From the NCBI RefSeq assembly GCF_012767755.2, contig NZ_AP023189.1, positions 3,226,001-3,290,000 of the forward strand: 64,000 nucleotides of DNA. The letters are read 5' to 3'. Of the stretch, positions 7,692-15,185 are shown piece after piece. This stretch comes from Pseudomonas tohonis. GTDB lineage: Bacteria; Pseudomonadota; Gammaproteobacteria; Pseudomonadales; Pseudomonadaceae. Positions within the stretch are counted from its first letter, which is position 1. The number at the start of each line of letters is the position of its first letter. The translations under genes and the position numbers were made by a program. Below the pieces are notes generated by a model. The model was not told where the DNA came from. It searched no databases and saw only the letters and a program-made list of their open reading frames with translations.

Positions 7692-8441
7692 ATGAAGATC
7701 GAATCGCACCCCGTCGTCAGCCATGAACAGTGGCTGGAGGCCCGCAAGCAATTGCTGCGCAAGGAGAAGGCCTTCACCCGCCTGCGTGACGAGCTCAGCG
7801 CCGCGCGCCGCGAGCTGCCCTGGGAGCGGGTGAGCGACGCCTACCGCTTCGAAGGCCCCACGGGGACGGAGACGCTCGACCAGTTGTTCGCCGGTCGCAG
7901 CACCCTGGTGGTCTATCACTTCATGTTCGGGCCGGGGTGGGAGGAGGGATGCGATGGCTGCTCCTTCCTCGCCGACCATTTCGACGGTGCCAACCTGCAC
8001 CTGGCCCATCACGACGTCAGCCTGGTGGCGGTCTCGCGCGCGCCCTGGCAGGCGTTCCAGGACTTCAAGCGGCGCATGGGCTGGCAGTTCAAGTGGGTGT
8101 CTTCCCACGGCTGCGATTTCAACGCCGACTTCGGCGTCAGCGCCACGCCCGAGGCGATCGCCGCCGGCACCGCCCGCTACAACTACGACACCAGCCGCGA
8201 CCCGGGGGAGGAGATGCCCGGCCTCAGCGTGTTCTTCCGCCTGCCGTCGGGCGAGGTGTTCCACACCTATTCCACCTACGCGCGCGGGTTGGACATGCTG
8301 GTGGGCACCTACAACTTCCTCGACCTGCTGCCCAAGGGCCGTGACGAGGACGAAATCATGGATTGGGTGCGCCACCACGACCGCTACGAAGGTGCGGGGC
8401 CGCGCCATGACTGCTGCTCGGCCCGGGCCGGGGGCGACTGA
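7692..8441 (+). CDS. DUF899 thioredoxin-like protein
   Basis: A 249-residue protein of the DUF899 family, which has a thioredoxin-like fold. Typical segments are LVVYHFMFGPGWEEGCDGCS (~77-96), with a CDGC dithiol-like motif, VSRAPWQAFQDFKRRMGW, and GLSVFFRLPSGEVFHTYSTY. The C-terminus ends HDCCSARAGGD. Members are cytoplasmic and of unknown substrate. The ATG at 7692 follows GGAGGAACCCCC, 14 bases after the DGPF gene, and its stop overlaps the start of the sigma-factor gene by one base. This argues for cotranscription and shared regulation. Confidence 0.78.
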   Translation: MKIESHPVVSHEQWLEARKQLLRKEKAFTRLRDELSAARRELPWERVSDAYRFEGPTGTETLDQLFAGRSTLVVYHFMFGPGWEEGCDGCSFLADHFDGANLHLAHHDVSLVAVSRAPWQAFQDFKRRMGWQFKWVSSHGCDFNADFGVSATPEAIAAGTARYNYDTSRDPGEEMPGLSVFFRLPSGEVFHTYSTYARGLDMLVGTYNFLDLLPKGRDEDEIMDWVRHHDRYEGAGPRHDCCSARAGGD

Positions 8442-9673
8442 TGGCGCTGACGCAGGCCCGCCAGCGGGTGGAGGCGGTCTACCGCGAGGAGTCGCGCCGG
8501 GTGCTGGCGACGCTGATCCGCCTGCTGGGTGATTTCGAGCTGGCCGAGGAGGCGTTGCACGACGCCTTCATCGCCGCCGTTGAGCAGTGGCCCGTCGACG
8601 GCGTGCCGGCCAACCCGCGCGCCTGGCTGGTGTCGGCGGGGCGTTTCAAGGCCATCGACGCGCTGCGCCGACGTGCCCGTTTCGATGCGCGCCAGGCGCA
8701 GTTGATCATCGAACTGGAGCGCGACGAGCCCGAGGAGATCGAGGATGTGGAAGACGACCGCCTGCGCCTGATCTTCACCTGCTGCCACCCGGCGCTGCCG
8801 GCGGACGCGCAGGTGCCGCTGACCCTGCGCGAGGTCTGCGACCTGAAGACCGAGGAGATCGCCCGGGCCTTTCTCGCCACGCCCTCGACCATCGCCCAGC
8901 GCATCGTCCGCGCCAAGGCGAAGATCCGCGATGCACGCATTCCCTACCAGGTGCCGTCCATGGGCGAGTTGCCGGAGCGGCTGGATAACGTGCTGCGGGT
9001 CATCTACCTGGTGTTCAACGAAGGTTATTCGGCCACCTCCGGCGACTCCCTGACCCGCGCCGACCTGTCGGCCGAAGCCATCCGCCTGGGCCGCCTGTTG
9101 CTGGAGCTGCTGCCGGATTCAGAAGTCATGGGCCTGCTGGCGCTGATGCTGCTGCACGACTCGCGACGCCAGGCACGCACCGGCGCCGAGGGCGAGCTGG
9201 TGCTGCTGGAGGACCAGGACCGTGCGCTGTGGAGTCGCGAGCAGATCCTCGAGGGCTGCGCCCTGGTGGAGCGCGCCCTGGCCTCGCGACGCATCGGCAT
9301 GTACACGCTGCAGGCGGCCATTTCCGCCGTGCACGCCAGCGCCACCACGGCCGAGGCGACCGACTGGGCGCAGATCGTCGCGCTCTATGGCGTGCTGCAA
9401 CGGGGGATCGGCTCGCCCGTCATCGAACTCAACCGCGCGGTGGCGGTGGCCATGCTCCAGGGGCCGGAAGCCGGATTGGCGTTGATCGAGGCCATTCTCG
9501 AACGCGGCGAGCTGCGTGATTACCAGCTGGCGCACTCGGCCCGCGCCGATCTCTACCGGCGGCTGGGGCGCCGCACCGAGGCACGGGCCGCCTACCAGGT
9601 GGCGCTGGGGTTGACCCGCCAGGACACCGAGCGGCGTTTCATCGAACGGCGCCTGGCGGAGTTGGCGTCGTGA
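8441..9673 (+). CDS. ECF42-type RNA polymerase sigma factor
   Basis: A 410-residue extracytoplasmic-function sigma factor, twice the usual ECF length. Sigma region 2 spans ~8-80 (DFELAEEALHDAFIAAVEQW) and region 4 ~115-170 (LKTEEIARAFLATPSTIAQR). A long C-terminal extension (DUF6596 then TPR-like helices) starts at LDNVLRVIYLVFNEGYSA. This architecture defines ECF42 proteins, which lack an anti-sigma factor and are thought to be controlled through the extension. ECF42 factors typically direct transcription of adjacent DGPF genes, present here at 7319. The start overlaps the DUF899 stop by one base (TGATG). Confidence 0.85.
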   Translation: MALTQARQRVEAVYREESRRVLATLIRLLGDFELAEEALHDAFIAAVEQWPVDGVPANPRAWLVSAGRFKAIDALRRRARFDARQAQLIIELERDEPEEIEDVEDDRLRLIFTCCHPALPADAQVPLTLREVCDLKTEEIARAFLATPSTIAQRIVRAKAKIRDARIPYQVPSMGELPERLDNVLRVIYLVFNEGYSATSGDSLTRADLSAEAIRLGRLLLELLPDSEVMGLLALMLLHDSRRQARTGAEGELVLLEDQDRALWSREQILEGCALVERALASRRIGMYTLQAAISAVHASATTAEATDWAQIVALYGVLQRGIGSPVIELNRAVAVAMLQGPEAGLALIEAILERGELRDYQLAHSARADLYRRLGRRTEARAAYQVALGLTRQDTERRFIERRLAELAS

Positions 9674-9740
9674 CGGATTCACCCGTGGCAGGCACGGGAA
9701 CCGGGGCTGAGGCCCGGGCTACGAACCGAGGAGAAGCACC

Positions 9741-10178
9741 ATGAGCAGCAACGAACAGGCCGTCGAGCAACTGCATGCCCTGCTGGCCGACTGGGCCGAG
9801 GCGGTACGCAGCAAGGACGTCGCGCGCATCGTAGGCTTCTACGCCCAGGAGGTGGTGGCCTACGACGCCATCCTGCGGTTGCAGTTCGTCGGCCGTGAGG
9901 CCTATGGCGCGCATTGGGCCTACTGCATGGAGGTGTGCCAGGGCTCGTCGATCTTCGACCCGCAGCACGTGACGATCCGCGCCAGCGGTGATGTCGGCTT
10001 CGCCCACTTTCTCTGCCTGTGTGGCGGCACCAACGCCGAAGGGGTCGAACAGCGCAGCTGGATGCGCGTCACCTGCGGCTACCAGCGCATCGGCGGGCAG
10101 TGGCGCATCGTCCATGACCACTTTTCCGCGCCATTCGACATGGAAAGCGGCCAGGCGCTGTTCGACCTCGAGCCCTGA
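9741..10178 (+). CDS. SnoaL-like / NTF2-fold protein
   Basis: A 145-residue protein with the SnoaL-like (ketosteroid isomerase related) pattern: LLADWAEAVRSKDVARIVGF at the N-terminus and WMRVTCGYQRIGGQWRIVHD at the C-terminus, a typical beta-strand ending of this cone fold. No metal or catalytic motif is diagnostic. The ribosome site is CGAGGAGAAGCACC. It lies 67 bases after the ECF42 gene in the same direction and probably belongs to its operon. Its stop codon abuts the stop of the convergent aroE-like gene with no space between. Function unknown. Confidence 0.68.
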   Translation: MSSNEQAVEQLHALLADWAEAVRSKDVARIVGFYAQEVVAYDAILRLQFVGREAYGAHWAYCMEVCQGSSIFDPQHVTIRASGDVGFAHFLCLCGGTNAEGVEQRSWMRVTCGYQRIGGQWRIVHDHFSAPFDMESGQALFDLEP

Positions 10179-11033
10179 TCAGGCGTCGAGACTGCGGAAG
10201 TGCTCGAGCATGCGCTGGGCATCGGCCTTGGCGCCACTGAACAGTTCGAAGGCCTTTACCGCCTGGAACACCGCCATGGTGCCGCCATCCAGCGTGCGGC
10301 AGCCGAGGGCGCGGGCGTCCTTGAGCAATTGGGTCTCCAGCGGGAAGTAGACGATTTCGGCGACCCATAGCGCGGGGCGCAGCAGTGCGGCGGGCACCGG
10401 CGTGCCGGGCAGCTTGGCCATGCCCATGGGCGTGGTGTTGACCAGGCCGTCGGCATTCGCGAGTGCGTCGGGCAGGTCGTCACCGGCGCGGGCACGGCCG
10501 GTGCCGAAGCGTCGCTCCAGGCTGCTCGCCAGGGCGTGGGCGCGCTCGGCGTCGACGTCGAAGACCAGCAGTTGGCCGACGCCCTCGGCGAGCAGGGCAT
10601 GGGCCACCGCAGCCCCGGCACCCCCGGCACCCATCTGCACCACCCGGCGGCGTTCGACATCGCCCAGCCCACGGCGGAAGCCTTCGGCGAAGCCCAGGCA
10701 GTCGGTGTTGTGGCCGACACGACGGCCGTCGCGCAGCACCACGGTGTTCACCGCCCCGATGCCCTCGGCCTCGGGGGACAGTTCGTCGAGCAGCGGGATG
10801 ACCGCCTGCTTGCAGGGAAAGGTGATGTTGAGCCCGGTGAAGCCGGTGCGCTCGGCGGCTTCCAGCAACTGGGGCAGGGCGCTGACGTCGAGCTGGAGCG
10901 GGTCGAGGTCGATCAGCCGGTAGAGGTAGCGCAGGCTCTGGGCGTCACCTTCGCGCTCGTGCAGGGCGGGGGTGCGCGAGGCCTGGATGCCGGAGCCGAT
11001 CAGGCCGGCGAGTACGCTTGCGTGTGCGGTCAT
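10179..11033 (-). CDS. Shikimate/quinate dehydrogenase (AroE family, probably catabolic)
   Basis: A 284-residue shikimate-dehydrogenase-family enzyme. The substrate domain has GIQASRTPALHE (a variant of the SxS motif, ~15-26), NITFPCKQ with the catalytic Lys (~70) and NTDCLGF with the catalytic Asp (~108). The nucleotide domain has the glycine loop MGAGGAGAAVAHAL. After beta-2 the residues are FDVDAERA rather than the NRT-type clamp of NADP-dependent AroE; an Asp at this place suggests NAD preference, as in catabolic quinate/shikimate dehydrogenases. It lies four bases after aroQ and a PcaR-type box precedes the pair. It resembles the P. aeruginosa PA0244-type paralog rather than biosynthetic AroE. 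Confidence 0.75.
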   Translation of the reverse strand: MTAHASVLAGLIGSGIQASRTPALHEREGDAQSLRYLYRLIDLDPLQLDVSALPQLLEAAERTGFTGLNITFPCKQAVIPLLDELSPEAEGIGAVNTVVLRDGRRVGHNTDCLGFAEGFRRGLGDVERRRVVQMGAGGAGAAVAHALLAEGVGQLLVFDVDAERAHALASSLERRFGTGRARAGDDLPDALANADGLVNTTPMGMAKLPGTPVPAALLRPALWVAEIVYFPLETQLLKDARALGCRTLDGGTMAVFQAVKAFELFSGAKADAQRMLEHFRSLDA

Positions 11034-11037
11034 GGCG

Positions 11038-11487
11038 TCACCCCTTCAACAGCTTGCCGAAATGCTGCACGCCGGCCCGGTAGCCGTCGCTGCCCAGGCC
11101 GCAGATCACCCCGACGGCGATGCCGGAGACGAAGGAGTGCTGGCGGAATGCTTCGCGCTTGTGGACGTTGGAGAGGTGCACCTCGATCACCGGCAACTCG
11201 CTGGCCACCAGGGCGTCGCGGATGGCCACGGAGGTGTGGGTCCAGGCGCCGGGGTTGATCAGGATGCCGGCGCAACGGCCACGTGCCTGGTGGATCCAGT
11301 CGATCAGCTGGCCTTCGTGGTTGGTCTGGCGGCACTCGGCTTCCAGGCCCAGCGCGGCAGCGGTTTCCTGGCACAGCCGATCGATATCGGCGAGGGTTTC
11401 GTGGCCATAGGTCGCCGGCTCGCGGGTGCCGAGCAGGTTCAGGTTGGGGCCGTTGAGGACCAGCAGGGTGGGGGACATCAGGGGCAT
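11038..11487 (-). CDS. aroQ: Type II 3-dehydroquinate dehydratase
   Basis: A 149-residue type II dehydroquinase, which interconverts 3-dehydroquinate and 3-dehydroshikimate as a dodecamer. Signatures are [18 protein letters not shown] (~9-26, with the loop Arg and Tyr), [30 protein letters not shown] (~76-94, with the structural His) and [14 protein letters not shown]. The start at 11487 was preferred because GGAGAA lies directly before it; an inner ATG at 11478 has no ribosome site. Paired with an NAD-type AroE paralog and a PcaR-type box, it is probably the quinate-catabolic copy (often called aroQ2 or quiB) rather than the biosynthetic gene next to accB. Confidence 0.88.
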   Translation of the reverse strand: MPLMSPTLLVLNGPNLNLLGTREPATYGHETLADIDRLCQETAAALGLEAECRQTNHEGQLIDWIHQARGRCAGILINPGAWTHTSVAIRDALVASELPVIEVHLSNVHKREAFRQHSFVSGIAVGVICGLGSDGYRAGVQHFGKLLKG

Positions 11488-11607
11488 TTCTCCATTGTCA
11501 TGAGCCCCTGCCGGGAACGCGGGCGGGGCTGGAATGGGAAAATGTACTAACTGGTTACTTTAATCAATCGAAGGCTGTGGGGCGGGCAATCGGGCATCGG
11601 TTATTCC

Positions 11608-11622
11608 GTTCGATAATCGGTC
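11608..11622. promoter_or_regulatory. PcaR-type operator before aroQ-aroE
   Basis: GTTCGATAATCGGTC matches 13 of 15 positions of the published P. putida PcaR site GTTCGATAATCGCAC. It is 121 bases upstream of the aroQ start and just touches the soxR stop codon. No other obvious operator lies in the 133-base spacer. Confidence 0.55.
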
Positions 11623-12094
11623 ACTCGGATGCGTCATCGGTCTCCAGCAGCAGCGGGCCGCTGCCGAGATCCGAGAGCTCGTCACCCGGGTTGCGCAGGG
11701 GGCAGACCTCCATGGTCAGGCAGCCGCAACCGATGCAGCCGTCGAGCTGGTCGCGCAGTTGGGTGAGGCGGCGGATGCGTTCGTCCAGCTCGGCCTGCCA
11801 GCGTGCCGAAAGCGCATGCCAGTCGGCGGCGGTGGGCGTGCGGCCTTCCGGCAGCGTCATCAACGCGGCGCGGATGGACGCCAGCGGGATGCCCAGGCGC
11901 TGGGCCACCTTGATCACCGCCACCCGGCGCAGCACCTCGCGCGGATAGCGGCGCTGGTTGCCGGCGTTGCGGGTGCTGCTGATCAGCCCCTTGGTTTCGT
12001 AGAAGTGCAGGGTGGACACGGCCACCCCGCTGCGCTCGGCCACCTGGCCCACCGTCAGCGCCTTGCCGATGTTGCTCGCCGTCACCTTTGGCAT
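11621..12094 (-). CDS. soxR: Redox-sensing MerR-family activator SoxR
   Basis: A 157-residue regulator. The N-terminal MerR helix-turn-helix is [20 protein letters not shown] (~13-32), followed by a dimerisation helix. The [2Fe-2S]-binding cluster [12 protein letters not shown] (~119-130) has the C-x2-C-x-C-x5-C spacing diagnostic of SoxR. In pseudomonads SoxR responds to redox-cycling compounds such as phenazines and activates a small set of transport and monooxygenase genes rather than soxS. A SoxR-box palindrome at 12111-12130 lies between it and the divergent gene at 12177, as at P. aeruginosa PA2273/PA2274. Confidence 0.93.
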   Translation of the reverse strand: MPKVTASNIGKALTVGQVAERSGVAVSTLHFYETKGLISSTRNAGNQRRYPREVLRRVAVIKVAQRLGIPLASIRAALMTLPEGRTPTAADWHALSARWQAELDERIRRLTQLRDQLDGCIGCGCLTMEVCPLRNPGDELSDLGSGPLLLETDDASE

Positions 12095-12110
12095 TGCTTG
12101 CGTCCTCTTG

Positions 12111-12130
12111 ACCTAAAGTTAAGTTTAGGT
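12111..12130. promoter_or_regulatory. SoxR box
   Basis: ACCTAAAGTTAAGTTTAGGT is a 20-base palindrome with perfect 7-base arms, close to the enterobacterial SoxR site CCTCAAGTTAACTTGAGG. It lies 17 bases before soxR and 47 before the divergent gene. Confidence 0.85.
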
Positions 12131-12176
12131 TTTACCCTCGCCGCCAGCATTGCACAACGGTAGAAGGAGTCTCGGC

Positions 12177-12488
12177 ATGACCAACGAGCAGTTGCAGGGC
12201 GTCGTTTCATCCATTCATTTCTCGGCCGATCCGGCCTGCCTGCCAGCACTGGTGGAGGACCTGGGCGTGCGTTTGGCGGCCTGCCTCAAGTCCCAGGTGG
12301 GGCTGCTTTCCACCAGCCTGGAAACCAGCGCCGATGGCCGCTGGTTGATCCAGCGCAGCCGCTGGGTATCAGCCGATGCGGCACAGGCCGCGCTGGAGGG
12401 CGACTCCTGCAGCGCGCGTCTGCTGGGCGAGGCGATCTGGCGCTACGGCGCCAAGGCGGTGCGCTTCGACGTGCCCGAGGAGGCATGA
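12177..12488 (+). CDS. Small ABM-like protein, probable SoxR target
   Basis: A 103-residue protein with an antibiotic-biosynthesis-monooxygenase-like ferredoxin fold pattern: a first strand and helix (VVSSIHFSADPACLPALVED), then LLSTSLETSADGRWLIQRSR, where ABM proteins carry the strand-turn-strand. The start at 12177 follows AGAAGGAGTCTC. It is divergent from soxR with a SoxR box between, the arrangement of P. aeruginosa PA2274, a SoxR-dependent gene. A role in modifying redox-active aromatic compounds is possible but not shown. Confidence 0.65.
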   Translation: MTNEQLQGVVSSIHFSADPACLPALVEDLGVRLAACLKSQVGLLSTSLETSADGRWLIQRSRWVSADAAQAALEGDSCSARLLGEAIWRYGAKAVRFDVPEEA

Positions 12489-12564
12489 CGGCTCGTCCGG
12501 CAGCTCGATGAAGGTGGGGGAAGTTGGAACGGCGGGGGAGGTTGGGGCGGGGTGTCGCGTGATT

Positions 12565-12591
12565 GACTCGCCCGGGCGTCCCGGGCGAGTC
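12565..12591. terminator. Hairpin after pilin gene 1
   Basis: Perfect 12-base arms (12565-12576 and 12580-12591, GACTCGCCCGGG type) with a three-base loop, just past the stop of the 12599 gene. There is no T-run, so it may protect the mRNA end as much as terminate. Copies lie after the next two paralogs (13468-13493; weaker at 14315-14338). Confidence 0.6.
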
Positions 12592-12598
12592 GGGGGTG

Positions 12599-13126
12599 TT
12601 ACTCGTAGCTCATGGTGTAGGTGACGCTGGTGCTGACCTGGCCCGGCTTGACCTGTTCACTGGCCGGAGCCAGGTAGGCCGCGAAGAAGGCCAGGGTGGT
12701 ATTGCCGCCGCCTGTGACGACCACCTCTTTGCTGTTGTCGTTGTTGCCCAGGTTGATAGGCTGCTGGTCAGCGTTGAACAGCTGGACTGCCACGTTGGAG
12801 GCATCCGCACCTGTGAGCTCGTTCTTCAGGGTGCCGTTGGCGGCGTCCACGTTCGGCCCGATCTCGAAGTTGGCCTTGACCTTGGTGCCCACGCTGCAGC
12901 CTGAGAGCTCGATCATGAAGGGCTTGAAGCTGGCGTTCTGGCCCGCAGCCAGCGAGCTCTGCGATACCGGTGCCAGTTGCACGCTCTGGTTGAGGGACGG
13001 GCTTGCGATGGTGCAGCTCTTGCTGGAGACCTCGCCCTTGATGGTGATGGTGCCGTCGACTGCAAGCGCCAGGCTGCTCAGGCCGAAGCCAATCAGTGCC
13101 GTGCTGGCGGTGAGAAACTTCTTCAT
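12599..13126 (-). CDS. Fimbrial (type 1 pilin-like) subunit, paralog 1
   Basis: A 175-residue secreted protein with signal peptide MKKFLTASTALIGFGLSSLA (cleavage near LAVDG). The mature part begins GTITIKGEVSSKSC and has a second Cys in LSGCSVGTKV, giving the single disulfide of chaperone-usher pilins. It ends SVTYTMSYE with the penultimate-Tyr beta-zipper. It would be assembled outside the outer membrane by donor-strand exchange, but no chaperone or usher gene is in the window. The start follows AAGGAGAGCTAC. It is the most divergent of three tandem copies and the last in transcription order. Confidence 0.8.
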   Translation of the reverse strand: MKKFLTASTALIGFGLSSLALAVDGTITIKGEVSSKSCTIASPSLNQSVQLAPVSQSSLAAGQNASFKPFMIELSGCSVGTKVKANFEIGPNVDAANGTLKNELTGADASNVAVQLFNADQQPINLGNNDNSKEVVVTGGGNTTLAFFAAYLAPASEQVKPGQVSTSVTYTMSYE

Positions 13127-13500
13127 GTAGCTCTCCTTGATGGCGCCTGGCTCCACGCGCCGGATTAAAGGTTGACCTCAAGAGTCGGAACCAGAGCTGA
13201 GTGACGGCGCAGCCTCGAAAATGAGAGCTGGATCGCACTTCAGCGGAGCGAGCGCAATGATAACGAGGGCCATCTAGGCCGAATGGAGTCCCGGAGCTAC
13301 GAGGGGTGTAGGAAAGGTCGCTCAGGCTGCAAGTTTATTCCGTGGAGCTGATCTGAGCGGCAGGGAAGGCCCAGGGCGAGGGTTGGCCTGACTTAAAGCC
13401 CATTGGCAGCTCGGCCGCAAAGGGGGAAGTGGAATAACGCGGAGGCGAGGCGGGGTGTCGCAGGAATGACTCGCCCGGAGTCCCGGGCGAGTCGAAGGCG
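13127..13500. repeat. Duplicated upstream region between pilin paralogs 1 and 2
   Basis: About 220 bases upstream of the 13126 start (13127-13347) are closely similar to those upstream of the other two pilin genes (14029-14249 and 14874-15098). Shared landmarks are the ribosome site, a TCAGCGGAGCG-type element, TAACGAGGGC and GGGGTGTAGGAAAGGTCG. Each copy therefore carries its own promoter region. The left part holds the hairpin at 13468-13493. Confidence 0.7.
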
Positions 13501-14028
13501 TTACTCGTAGCTCATGGTGTAGGTGACGCTGGTGCTGACCTGGCCTGGTTTGATTGTTTCACCGGCCGGAGCCAGGTAGGCCGCGAAGAAGCCCATGAAG
13601 GTTTTGCCGTTGCTGTCGGCGATCCCTTCCTTGAGGTTGGTATCGCTACCCACGCGGATGGGCTGTTGGTCGCTGTTGAACAACTGGACCACTACGTTGG
13701 AGGCATCCGCGCCTGTGAGTTGGTTCTTCAGGGTGCCAGTGGTGGGATCTACGTTGGGCCCGAACTCGAAGTGGGTCTTGATCTTGGTGCCCGCGGCGCA
13801 GTTGGTAAGCGCGATCAAAAAGGGCTTGAGGCCAGCGTTCTGGCCCGGAGCGAGGGAGCTCTGGGACACCGGCTCCAGTTGTACGGCCTGGTTTATGAAG
13901 TTGCTTTCAATGCCACAGGTGCTGCTGGAGACCTCACCCTTGATGGCGATGGTGCCGTCGACTGCGAGCGCCAGGCTGCTCAGGCCGACGCCGATCAGTA
14001 CTGCGCTGGCGGTGAGAAATTTCTTCAT
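13501..14028 (-). CDS. Fimbrial (type 1 pilin-like) subunit, paralog 2
   Basis: A 175-residue pilin-like protein with signal peptide (MKKFLTASAVLIGVGLSSLA), one Cys after the signal (SSSTCGIES), a second in ALTNCAAGTK, and the same C-terminal beta-zipper SVTYTMSYE. It differs from paralog 3 at only about two dozen positions, mostly in the C-terminal third (SDTNLKEGIADSNGKTF), and more from paralog 1. The promoter region and downstream hairpin are duplicated with it. It is probably a structural or variant fimbrial subunit; no assembly genes are nearby. Confidence 0.8.
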   Translation of the reverse strand: MKKFLTASAVLIGVGLSSLALAVDGTIAIKGEVSSSTCGIESNFINQAVQLEPVSQSSLAPGQNAGLKPFLIALTNCAAGTKIKTHFEFGPNVDPTTGTLKNQLTGADASNVVVQLFNSDQQPIRVGSDTNLKEGIADSNGKTFMGFFAAYLAPAGETIKPGQVSTSVTYTMSYE

Positions 14029-14345
14029 GTAGCTCTCCTTGTTGGCGCCTGGCTCCACGCGCCTGTTTAAAGGGGGACTCAAAAGTCGGAACCAGAGCTG
14101 GGTGACGGTACAGCCTCGAAAACAGCAGGCTTGATCCCAATACAGCGGAGCGAAGGCGATAATAGCGAGGGCTTTTTAGGTCGAATGGAGTCCCGCATCT
14201 TCGAGGGGTGTAGGAAAGGTCGTTCAGACCGCGCGATTATTCCGTGGAGCTGGCCCGTTTTGCACGGGGGCCTGGAAGGTGGTCGTGCAACAGCGCCATG
14301 GGTTGGGAAAGTGTGCGCCCGGGAGGCCCGGGCGGGTCGACGGCG
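14029..14345. repeat. Duplicated upstream region between pilin paralogs 2 and 3
   Basis: This is the second copy of the ~220-base pilin upstream region (14029-14249), followed by a weaker version of the downstream hairpin (14315-14338, CGCCCGGGaggCCCGGGCG). No gene is seen. Confidence 0.65.
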
Positions 14346-14873
14346 TTACTCGTAGCTCATGGTGTAGGTGACGCTGGTGCTGACCTGGCCGGGTTTGATT
14401 GTTTCACCGGCCGGAGCCAGGTAGGCCGCGAAGAAGCTCATGACGGCTTCGCCGTTGCTATCGGCGGTCCCTTCCTTGAGGTTGGTGTCGTTACCCACGC
14501 GGATGGGCTGTTGGTCGCTGTTGAACAACTGGACCACCACGTTGGAGGCATCCGCGCCTGTGAGTTGGTTCTTCAGGGTGCCAGTGGTGGGATCTACGTT
14601 GGGCCCGAACTCGAAGTGGGTCTTGACCTTGGTGCCCGCGGCGCAGTTGGCAAGCGCGATCGCGAAGGGCTTGAGGCCGGCGTTCTGGCCCGGAGCGAGG
14701 GAGCTCTGGGATACCGGCGCCAGTTGTACGGCCTGGTTGATGAAGTCGCTTTGGATACCGCAGGTGCTGCTGGAGACCTCACCCTTGATGGCGATGGTGC
14801 CGTCGACTGCGAATGCCAGGCTGCTCAGGCCGAAGCCGATCAGTGCCGCGCTGGCGGTGAGAAATTTCTTCAT
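14346..14873 (-). CDS. Fimbrial (type 1 pilin-like) subunit, paralog 3
   Basis: A 175-residue pilin-like protein with signal peptide MKKFLTASAALIGFGLSSLA, disulfide Cys residues in SSSTCGIQSD and ALANCAAGTK, the shared core GPNVDPTTGTLKNQLTGADA, and the C-terminal zipper SVTYTMSYE. It is the first copy in transcription order. The three starts are spaced 902 and 845 bases apart, so the array arose by tandem duplication of gene plus promoter. The protein would be exported by Sec and polymerised by a chaperone-usher system encoded elsewhere, if at all. Confidence 0.8.
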   Translation of the reverse strand: MKKFLTASAALIGFGLSSLAFAVDGTIAIKGEVSSSTCGIQSDFINQAVQLAPVSQSSLAPGQNAGLKPFAIALANCAAGTKVKTHFEFGPNVDPTTGTLKNQLTGADASNVVVQLFNSDQQPIRVGNDTNLKEGTADSNGEAVMSFFAAYLAPAGETIKPGQVSTSVTYTMSYE

Positions 14874-15185
14874 GTAGCTCTCCTAGTTGGCGCGGCTCCA
14901 CGCGCCTGTTTGAAGGTTGACCTCAAAGAGTCGAAGCCAGAGCTGAGTGACGTTTGGCAGCCCGACAATGAAAGCTGCATCCCACCTCAGCGGAGCGGGC
15001 GCGATGATAGCGAGGGCGCTCTAAGCGGAATGGGAGCCCGGAATCACGCGAAGCGTAGGGAAAGTCGTTTGGGGGGTAGGTTTGTTCCGAGGAATTTGCT
15101 TGCGCTATATCGGGGAATGTTTCCGGTACGCGCATCGATAATGGGCCCTTGTTAACATGCCGGCTTTCTCGAACGAGTCGGCACC
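14874..15185. promoter_or_regulatory. Divergent region before pilin paralog 3 and the LysR gene
   Basis: It holds the third copy of the pilin upstream repeat (14874-15098) and then about 90 bases before the GTG of the LysR gene. An AT-richer stretch near 15130-15155 (GATAATGGGCCCTTGTTAACATG) is a plausible promoter area. The divergent LysR gene could regulate the pilin gene, but no defined operator is visible. Confidence 0.45.

Noticed and set aside
12599..14873. Spore-coat-U-type (CsuA/B) secreted pilins
   Set aside because: The single disulfide, the GTITIKGEV start and the C-terminal penultimate-Tyr zipper fit classical chaperone-usher fimbrial subunits better.
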